64,000 nt of DNA from Fidelibacterota bacterium (GTDB taxonomy: Bacteria > Fidelibacterota > Marinisomatia > SCGC-AAA003-L08 > D37C17), in NCBI GenBank assembly GCA_002717625.1, contig PBEF01000015.1:25052-89051 (forward strand), in the 5' to 3' direction. This document shows positions 58,236-64,000 of this stretch, piece after piece. The translations under genes and the position numbers were made by a program. The notes under the pieces are model-generated. The model had not been told where the DNA came from and ran no database searches. It was given only the letters and a program-made list of their open reading frames with translations. Within the stretch, counting starts at the first letter, position 1; each line of letters begins with the position of its first letter.

Positions 58236-59141
58236 ATGAAATATATTGTAGCAATTGATATTGGTGGAACAACATTTAATACTGGAATTTTTTCAGAATC
58301 ACTAAATGAAATTTTTATATCTAATAAAGATAAAATAAGATACTATGATGGCAAAGAGCAGGTTGTGGATGCTATTATTAAACAAGTTAATACTGCAATA
58401 GATGAAAATAATATTATTAGGGATGATATCCTTGGTGTTGGGATTGCCTCTCCAGGACCACTTGATTCTAAAAAAGGTATTATTTTGAATACCCCAAATC
58501 TTAAGATTTTTCAAAATTATAAAATTGTAAATGATTTTACAAAAAAATTAAAAATTGATACCTTTATTGAAAATGATGCGAATCTATTTTCTATAGGAGA
58601 GTGGTATTCTCAATATAGAAAAAATAGTGTTATTATTGGAGTTACTTTGGGGACTGGTTTGGGATTCGGTATGGTTATTAATGGAAAATTATTTACTGGA
58701 GGAAGTGGTTTAGCTATGGAATATGGTTTATCTCCTTTTGATTGGGGACTATGTGAGGAAGCTGTTTGCATTAGGTATATTAGAAAACGAGCAAAAGAAT
58801 TATATGGAGAAGAGCTAAGTCCAAGGGTCGTTGAAGAATATTACCCTAATGATAAAAAAGCTGTTCAGATATATGATGAATATGGTCGCAATTTAGGAAT
58901 TGTATTAAGTCATATTGTTAATATGATAGATCCTCAAATAATAACAATTGGTGGAGGTTTATCTAAAGCGTTTAAATGTTTTGAAGATTCTATGCGTTTA
59001 ACATTAAAAAAACATGCTCCATCGTTTAATCTTAATCCTATTGTTATTTCTCAGAGTATTTTAAGAGAAAGATCGACTATGTTGGGTGCTTCAATGTTGG
59101 TTAAAAATACAAAGGATAAAGAAAGTTTATTTATAATTTAA
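58236..59141 (+). CDS. ROK-family sugar kinase (glucokinase-like)
   Basis: This cytosolic enzyme phosphorylates glucose or a related sugar. The ATP-binding IVAIDIGGTTFNTGIF, GVGIASPGPLDSKKG, FIENDANLFSIGEWY (catalytic Asp in ENDAN) and VTLGTGLGFGMVINGK motifs are present. The usual ROK zinc-binding GHxxxCxCGxxGC stretch is replaced by EYGLSPFDWGLCEEAVC. 301 residues. It starts 3 bp after the permuted GH16 gene, so it is the last step of the locus's glucan pathway. Confidence 0.9.
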   Translation: MKYIVAIDIGGTTFNTGIFSESLNEIFISNKDKIRYYDGKEQVVDAIIKQVNTAIDENNIIRDDILGVGIASPGPLDSKKGIILNTPNLKIFQNYKIVNDFTKKLKIDTFIENDANLFSIGEWYSQYRKNSVIIGVTLGTGLGFGMVINGKLFTGGSGLAMEYGLSPFDWGLCEEAVCIRYIRKRAKELYGEELSPRVVEEYYPNDKKAVQIYDEYGRNLGIVLSHIVNMIDPQIITIGGGLSKAFKCFEDSMRLTLKKHAPSFNLNPIVISQSILRERSTMLGASMLVKNTKDKESLFII

Positions 59142-59146
59142 AAGTA

Positions 59147-59983
59147 CTATATTTCTATAGATAACCCTTGATATGCTGCAATAGTATTAATGAATTTTTT
59201 TTGCGCATTTTTTTCATTTATTTCTACTTGAGAATCATCATAATCGGGGCAATAATGAAATAAAACGAGCTGTTTTACTTCAGCTGTAATAGCTACATCT
59301 GCTGCTTGTTTCCAACTGCTATGACCCCAGCCTTTATAGTTTGTAAAATCTTTAATACTGAAATGTGAATCATGGATTAGTATATCGCATCCTTGTGCAA
59401 TGTTCACTACATTTTTATTTAATCTTCCTTCAGGATGTTCGCAATCAGTAATATATACAATTTGTTTATTTTTTGTATCTACTTTAAATGAGTTGGCTCC
59501 ATTTGGATGTGGATGGAGGGAATAGTGAATTTTATTTTCATTCAGTTTAATTGATTTTATTTGATTGGAACTTTCTGGTAAATCAATAAAATTAATTTTT
59601 GCTTTATATATATCCTTTTCTACAGGCCAGAAGCTTTTATTGATTAATGCATTTGATAATTCAGACAGTGATGTTTTTTTATTGTATCCATAAATATTTA
59701 TTGTGTATTTAGCATCATATAGAGGTTTAAAATATAGAAATCCTATAATGTGATCCCAATGGTAGTGGCTTAAAAAAATATTGATTTCTTTTGGATACGA
59801 TGAATCTTTAATTATTTCTTCACCAAGCCTTCTAATACCTGTTCCCATATCAAGAATAATAACATCATTTTGGGATGTCCTGATTTCTACGCAGGATGTA
59901 TCTCCTCCATATTTCATTTTATTTTGATCAGGAGTTGGATTTGAGCCTCTAACTCCCCAAAATTTGATATAAGCTTTATTCAA
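59147..59983 (-). CDS. MBL-fold metallohydrolase
   Basis: The beta-lactamase-fold metal site is IFLSHYHWDHIIGFLYF (HxHxDH), with later ligands in the KQIVYITDCEH, LIHDSHFS and LFHYCPDY regions. The N-terminal FWGVRGSNPTPDQNKMKYGGDTSCVEI is typical of a phosphodiesterase-like MBL group (PhnP/cAMP phosphodiesterase-like). 278 residues, cytosolic. Substrate not readable. It is convergent with the ROK gene. Confidence 0.88.
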   Translation of the reverse strand: MNKAYIKFWGVRGSNPTPDQNKMKYGGDTSCVEIRTSQNDVIILDMGTGIRRLGEEIIKDSSYPKEINIFLSHYHWDHIIGFLYFKPLYDAKYTINIYGYNKKTSLSELSNALINKSFWPVEKDIYKAKINFIDLPESSNQIKSIKLNENKIHYSLHPHPNGANSFKVDTKNKQIVYITDCEHPEGRLNKNVVNIAQGCDILIHDSHFSIKDFTNYKGWGHSSWKQAADVAITAEVKQLVLFHYCPDYDDSQVEINEKNAQKKFINTIAAYQGLSIEI

Positions 59984-60086
59984 AATAGTTTTTAATAATA
60001 TTTATAATTAATTAGATAATTAATTTAATGTTATCTAATATATAATATAAAGTATATGTAATTAAAATCTAACTAAAGTTATTATT

Positions 60087-60773
60087 ATGCAACAAGCATC
60101 AGATAGACTCTATATTATATTATCAGGAGTATTTATAGCTTCATTGATTTCTTGCAATTTGATATTCCAAAAATTTTTTCAAATAGATATATGGATTCCT
60201 TTTGTTGGTTCTTATACTTTTGAGCAATCTGTAGGTTTACTTCCATATCCTATTACTTTTATTGTTACCGATATTATTTCTGAAATATATGGACGTGAAA
60301 AAGCAAATAGAGTAGTAACCTCTGGATTGATTGCAAGTTTATTTATGCTTATTGTGATAACTGTTTCTGATATATCTACAGCAACACCTTGGTCTCCTGT
60401 TGATGATCAAACGTTTAGCAAGGTTTTTGGTTTATCGGGAGCTGCTGTTTTTTCTTCAATGATGGCTTATTTGATTGCTCAATATTTAGATGTTAGAGTC
60501 TTTCATTTTTGGAAGAACTTAACTGGAGGGAAACATTTGTGGCTTAGGAATAATGCATCTACTGTTTTTTCTCAATTTGTAGATACATTTTCTGTTTTAT
60601 TTCTTTTATGTTTTTTAGATGTTATAGCATGGGATCGTTTTTCCACCTTGCTTTTAAATGGTTTTTTATTTAAAGTTTTTTTTGCAGCTTTTGATACACC
60701 TATAATTTATGGACTAACATATATAATACGTAAAAAACTTGGTTTGCAATTTGGCGAAGAAGTTAAATCGTAA
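60087..60773 (+). CDS. Queuosine precursor transporter (YhhQ/DUF165)
   Basis: The 228-residue membrane protein has about six helices. The family hallmark is LLPYPITFIVTDIISEIYGREKANRVV, with SNLIFQKFF before it and ASTVFSQFVDTFSVLFLLCF near the C-terminus. YhhQ imports queuine or preQ0/preQ1 for tRNA modification. No queuosine riboswitch or synthesis genes are visible. It ends flush with the convergent arylsulfotransferase gene. Confidence 0.9.
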   Translation: MQQASDRLYIILSGVFIASLISCNLIFQKFFQIDIWIPFVGSYTFEQSVGLLPYPITFIVTDIISEIYGREKANRVVTSGLIASLFMLIVITVSDISTATPWSPVDDQTFSKVFGLSGAAVFSSMMAYLIAQYLDVRVFHFWKNLTGGKHLWLRNNASTVFSQFVDTFSVLFLLCFLDVIAWDRFSTLLLNGFLFKVFFAAFDTPIIYGLTYIIRKKLGLQFGEEVKS

Positions 60774-62051
60774 TTAATCTAAAATTATATTAATCAACTC
60801 TACAGCATCTACTATATTCATAAAACTATCAGTGTTGACATCTAATTTATGTTTTTCAAATAGACTTGAATTTTCAGAATTATCATATAATATATAGTTG
60901 ATTAAGAATATTATGTCAATAATATCAACAGTATTATCTAGGTTGCTATCACCTTTAATTAGGTTGATATTAAAATCCCAATCATTTTTTGTTGCTCTAT
61001 ATGTATAATATCCTGGAGGATATGTTAATTCAAATACGATATTTTTATCATAATCAACTTCCATTATATATGATCCAATATTTAGGATATTGGTTTCAAA
61101 GAAGAAGCCCCAATTAATTAATGTATTATTATTAGGTAATCGCTGTACGCTTCCCATAGACATTGCAACAATACTATCAGGATGCGTGTACTCCCAGACT
61201 AATCGTGCTGTTTTATCATCTTCATCAATTTGATACTCAACTGCTCTTGAAAGCATAGGCTGATGTTGTGTCCCATTATCAAATAAAGTAATATTGCCGT
61301 TAAAGATTCTTCTTACATCATGCTGTTTGTTAAATCCCCCTAAGGGATCATCAATAAAAGTAAATTCATTTAGGGGCCCTCCCATAATCCAAATAATTTC
61401 TCCAGTTGTTCTATCAAGCTTAAAAATTTCATTGCTTGTTCTATTTGAAATTAGAAGATTGTTATCAAAGTCTATTTCAATACTATTCCCATGCATAAAT
61501 GTTATTTGCGGGTTATTTAAATTAATATTAGGATAATCATGTAATGATAAGTGATTAAGAGCATTCCAATTTAGTATAAGATTGTTGTCTCTATCAAATT
61601 CTTGAATAACTAAAATATCTCTAATTAACTGAGGCATGCTTGATCCTAAATCAACCCAAGTTGAATCATAACATTGCAATATATATCCTCCATCATCTAG
61701 TAATCTAATATCGTGATAATCTGTTATTCCATTCAAGCATTGCAATGTGTCAACCTCTTGCATAGCATTATTTGCAACAATCCAGTGCTTATATATTTTA
61801 TCATAATATGTGAGATTTTGATTATTATTACGAAAATCAAAACCTTGCTGGCCACTATTAACGTGCCAATATAATGATAAATCTGGATTCATTATTCCTA
61901 TATGTGACTGCTCTCCAGACATAGAATGAATGAATAATTTTGAATTAAAAGGACTTTCATTGATAGTGATGTTATGTTCAGGATAATCACATAGCCCCAA
62001 GCTTAATACTAAGGTAAAAGTTGTAAATAATATTAGTATTTTATATTTCAT
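60774..62051 (-). CDS. Arylsulfotransferase (ASST)-type propeller protein with dockerin-like C-terminus
   Basis: After a signal peptide (ILFTTFTLVLSLGLC) comes an ASST-like propeller: HIGIMNPDLSLYWHV, DYHDIRLLDDGGYILQCYD, FMHGNSIEIDFDNNLLISNR, RTTGEIIWIMGGPLN, QHDVRRIFNGNITLFDNG and VQRLPNNNTLINWG. The repeated histidines fit catalytic His of PAPS-independent aryl sulfate sulfotransferases. A C-terminal dockerin-like module follows (GDSNLDNTVDIIDIIFL, DVNTDSFMNIVDAVEL). It would act outside the inner membrane, moving sulfate between phenols, or may be a binding propeller. Confidence 0.8.
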   Translation of the reverse strand: MKYKILILFTTFTLVLSLGLCDYPEHNITINESPFNSKLFIHSMSGEQSHIGIMNPDLSLYWHVNSGQQGFDFRNNNQNLTYYDKIYKHWIVANNAMQEVDTLQCLNGITDYHDIRLLDDGGYILQCYDSTWVDLGSSMPQLIRDILVIQEFDRDNNLILNWNALNHLSLHDYPNINLNNPQITFMHGNSIEIDFDNNLLISNRTSNEIFKLDRTTGEIIWIMGGPLNEFTFIDDPLGGFNKQHDVRRIFNGNITLFDNGTQHQPMLSRAVEYQIDEDDKTARLVWEYTHPDSIVAMSMGSVQRLPNNNTLINWGFFFETNILNIGSYIMEVDYDKNIVFELTYPPGYYTYRATKNDWDFNINLIKGDSNLDNTVDIIDIIFLINYILYDNSENSSLFEKHKLDVNTDSFMNIVDAVELINIILD

Positions 62052-62395
62052 AGTGATAGTCTAATAATAAAAAAATAATATTTTTATCATTTTATAATAT
62101 TTGTTACTTATTGATACAAAAAATAAAGTGTAAATATTAAAATAAGTACTCTTAAAATTACAAAAATCAAAAAAAGTTGTGGATTATAAAAAAATTTTTA
62201 TTATATTGTTATCCCGCTAATAAGTGGGAGGATGATACTTTTATATAAAATTTGACCTTGCCAAGAGATAGTGACATATGTCACAATTTCAATGTTTTTT
62301 TGGCTATAAATTTTTTGTGTAGAATTAATTAAATAAAAGAATTATTGTATTTATTGAAAGTAAAAAAGTTAAATAATAACGAGGAGGAGTAGATT
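62052..62395. other. Intergenic region, 344 bp
   Basis: This is a very AT-rich gap between two divergent genes for secreted proteins. It holds a perfect palindrome GTGACATATGTCAC (62271-62284), a possible extended TATAAA (about 62315) and the strong Shine-Dalgarno GAGGAGGAG just before the next start. No ORF, tRNA or terminator is evident. Confidence 0.7.
62271..62284. promoter_or_regulatory. Candidate Crp/Fnr-type operator
   Basis: GTGA-CATATG-TCAC is a 14 bp perfect palindrome with the GTGA-N6-TCAC spacing typical of Crp/Fnr-family sites (flanks A/A). It lies about 112 bp before the repeat-rich secreted gene, upstream of a TATAAA box. Confidence 0.45.
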
Positions 62396-64000
62396 ATGAA
62401 AACATTGACAAAGATGTTTGGTGTTTGGTGTTGGAGTCTTTTACTTATGTCTCTTAGTTTTTCTGCTAATGATAAAGCAGCAGAAGAATTAAGAATAGCA
62501 CAAGAAAAAGATGCTAACAAAAAAGCTCAATTAGTTGAGCAAAAAATGGCTGATACCTTTTTAAGAGATAAAATCTCTATGGGAGATATTACAGCTGAAC
62601 AAAAAAGAGCTATTTCAAATTTAATTAATGCTAGAGAGAAATTTGAACAAATCAGTTTAGAACTTGATTTTGACATTAACTCTCCATCAATTACAGCAGA
62701 AGAAAAGAAAGCTATGTTTGATGATGTAATTGAAGCTAGAGATAAATTTGATAAAACTAGTCTAGAAATTAATTTTAGCACTAGATCCGCATCAATTACA
62801 AAAGAAGAAAAGAAAGTTATTTTTGACTTGATTGATGCTCAAGAAAAATTTAATCAACTTAGCTTAGCGATTGATTTTGATACTAAATCTCCATCAATTA
62901 CAGCAGAAGAAAAGAAAGCTATGTTTGATTTAGTTGATGCTCAAGAAAAATTTAATCAACTTAGCTTAGAAATTGATAATTCTCCATCAATTACAGCAGA
63001 AGAAAAGAAAGCTATGTTTGATGCAATTGATGCTCAAGAAAAAGCTGAGCGTGTGACTGCTGAAAAAGATTCATATTATTTTAATTTAAAAACAGAAACA
63101 ACAGGTCAAGAATATCCTAACTCAGGTTCTAGAGACTGTGAAAGCAGTGCTGACTTCTATGATAACTGGGGTGATGGATGTGATTATTATGATACTAACA
63201 CTTGGGCTTGCTCATACACTGATTGGTGGTCTGCAGGTAGTGGTGATGCTCTAGTTGATTGTTGTGGTTGTGGTGGTGGAACTGAAGTTGCTGATGAGGA
63301 AGAAAATACTGATGAATGCGGTGAAGGTGAAACTGCATATACGTGGTCATATGCAGGCTCATGGGCAAGTGAAGTTGCTTGGACTTTAACTGATGCTGAT
63401 GGAAATGAAGCTGCAGCTGGTGATGGTAGTTCTGGTACAGTATGTTTAGCAGATGGTGATTATACAGCAACTATGATTGATTCTTATGGTGATGGTTGGA
63501 ATGGTGCGGTTGCATTCTCTGATGCTGATGGAAACGTTGTAGTTACAATTGCAATGAACGCTTGTTCATCTTGGGAAGAATATTATGGATATTGTAATGG
63601 TTCTCTAATAACTGCAGGTGTTAGTTTTGGTGGTACTCCTCCAGTATCTGGTTGTACAGATTCAAGTGCTCCAGAATATAATGCTGATGCAGAGGTTGAT
63701 GATGGTTCATGTTGGGCTAACTGTGCAGGAAATGCTGGTTGGATAGGTGATGGTTACTGTGATGGATCAAACAATAATGAAGGTTGTGCTTATGATGGTG
63801 GTGACTGTTGTCCTGGTGACTGTGTAGATGGATCCTATTCATGTGCTTCTTATGGTGGTACATGTGATGATTGTGTGAATCCAGATTCTGCTGATAATGC
63901 AGATGATGGTCAGTGTGCAACACCTCCTTCATGTGCTGATCAAGGATTATGGGACTGTGGTGATGGACAATGTATTCCAGAATCATTCGTTTGTGATGGA
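62396..64000 (+). CDS. Secreted repeat protein with LNR and LDLa-like modules (3' truncated by window edge)
   Basis: The track misses this gene because no stop occurs before the window ends. ATG 62396 follows GAGGAGGAG, and the frame is open for 535 codons. The order is: signal peptide (SLLLMSLSFSA); a charged helical region with five approximately 31-35-residue repeats (SPSITAEEKKAMFD); a Cys-rich domain (SRDCESSADFYDNWGDGCDYYD); a beta domain (DGDYTATMIDSYGDGWNGA); a Lin-12/Notch-like repeat (CAGNAGWIGDGYCD ... GCAYDGGDCC); and an LDL-receptor class A-like module (CGDGQCIPESFVCDG). The domains suggest a calcium-stabilised extracellular adhesin. The real length is unknown. Confidence 0.85.
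   Translation, partial: MKTLTKMFGVWCWSLLLMSLSFSANDKAAEELRIAQEKDANKKAQLVEQKMADTFLRDKISMGDITAEQKRAISNLINAREKFEQISLELDFDINSPSITAEEKKAMFDDVIEARDKFDKTSLEINFSTRSASITKEEKKVIFDLIDAQEKFNQLSLAIDFDTKSPSITAEEKKAMFDLVDAQEKFNQLSLEIDNSPSITAEEKKAMFDAIDAQEKAERVTAEKDSYYFNLKTETTGQEYPNSGSRDCESSADFYDNWGDGCDYYDTNTWACSYTDWWSAGSGDALVDCCGCGGGTEVADEEENTDECGEGETAYTWSYAGSWASEVAWTLTDADGNEAAAGDGSSGTVCLADGDYTATMIDSYGDGWNGAVAFSDADGNVVVTIAMNACSSWEEYYGYCNGSLITAGVSFGGTPPVSGCTDSSAPEYNADAEVDDGSCWANCAGNAGWIGDGYCDGSNNNEGCAYDGGDCCPGDCVDGSYSCASYGGTCDDCVNPDSADNADDGQCATPPSCADQGLWDCGDGQCIPESFVCDG
62579..63043 (+). repeat. Tandem coding repeat in the secreted repeat protein
   Basis: Five units start near 62579, 62681, 62786, 62888 and 62981 (periods about 102, 105, 102 and 93 nt). 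The last units share TCTCCATCAATTACAGCAGA and most of the next 40 bases exactly. They encode a charged helical repeat with SPSITAEEKKAMFD as its core. Confidence 0.85.

Noticed and set aside
62329-63986. Minus-strand ORFs (62329, 62527, 63195, 63717), some His/Gln-rich
   Set aside because: They are shadows of the plus-strand secreted repeat gene, which the track omits because it runs off the window.

Overview
The window is a gene-dense, very AT-rich bacterial chromosome segment. It most resembles the Marinimicrobia (SAR406 / Neomarinimicrobiota) or a near relative in the FCB superphylum. That placement is an inference from style: secreted proteins ending in paired dockerin-like repeats (GDxNxDGxxDxxDIxxLxxxIL), Cys-rich ACNYNP / DCAGVCGG spacers, a FISUMP domain, a PorV-like protein beside a secretion-system-type C-terminal domain, and TonB-receptor-based glycan uptake. 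I see no phage, IS element or CRISPR array.

Layout. 1-4.1 kb: end of an ABC exporter, an IspD-like cytidylyltransferase, a GT29-like glycosyltransferase, a divergent DapF and a CBS-type cysteine synthase. 4.2-4.8 kb: two tandem 70-residue hydrophobic proteins behind one strong promoter. 4.9-12 kb: sulfotransferase, purine nucleoside phosphorylase, RlmN, a MoxR/DUF58 pair, a choice-of-anchor-B (LVIVD) protein with no canonical start codon, and a TPR protein. 12-14.4 kb: a SO_0444-type metal permease with an HMA domain, translationally coupled to an outer-membrane protein whose signal peptide is followed by two in-frame TGA codons (U-A-M-U) and a SECIS-like hairpin, a strong selenoprotein candidate. 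14.4-15.7 kb: a cobalamin riboswitch controlling a BtuG-like beta-propeller. 15.8-27.5 kb: housekeeping genes (Hsp20, rhodanese, S21, tRNA, ABC exporter, DnaG, Smr, CvpA, COG1579 protein, RNase P RNA, FabH, acyl-CoA dehydrogenase, YbeY, CorC-like, MazG, tmRNA). 27.5-31.5 kb: a 1320-residue secreted LRR protein. 31.7-38.7 kb: two tRNA-Lys genes, a methyltransferase, MarC, ArgS, RsfS, a LytR_C protein, a GlmU uridylyltransferase domain, MnmA and a cysteine desulfurase. 38.8-48.7 kb: envelope block (parvulin-like protein, PorV-like, very large secreted protein, TonB receptor). 48.7-59.1 kb: a likely beta-glucan (laminarin / mixed-linkage glucan) utilisation locus. 59.1-64 kb: MBL hydrolase, queuosine-precursor transporter, arylsulfotransferase with dockerin, and the 5' part of a repeat-rich secreted protein with LNR and LDLa-like modules that runs off the window.

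How the parts fit. The glucan locus can be read as a complete route: secreted GH16 enzymes (one apparently circularly permuted) and a five-module binding protein act outside, the TonB receptor imports oligosaccharides, a GH3 glucosidase releases glucose, a sodium:solute symporter carries it across the inner membrane and a ROK kinase phosphorylates it. No SusD is present. The desulfurase/MnmA pair forms a tRNA thiolation relay. The metal permease and the candidate selenoprotein form a two-gene unit that suggests metal or metalloid handling at the envelope.

Limits: all family calls are from reading motifs; no database search was possible.
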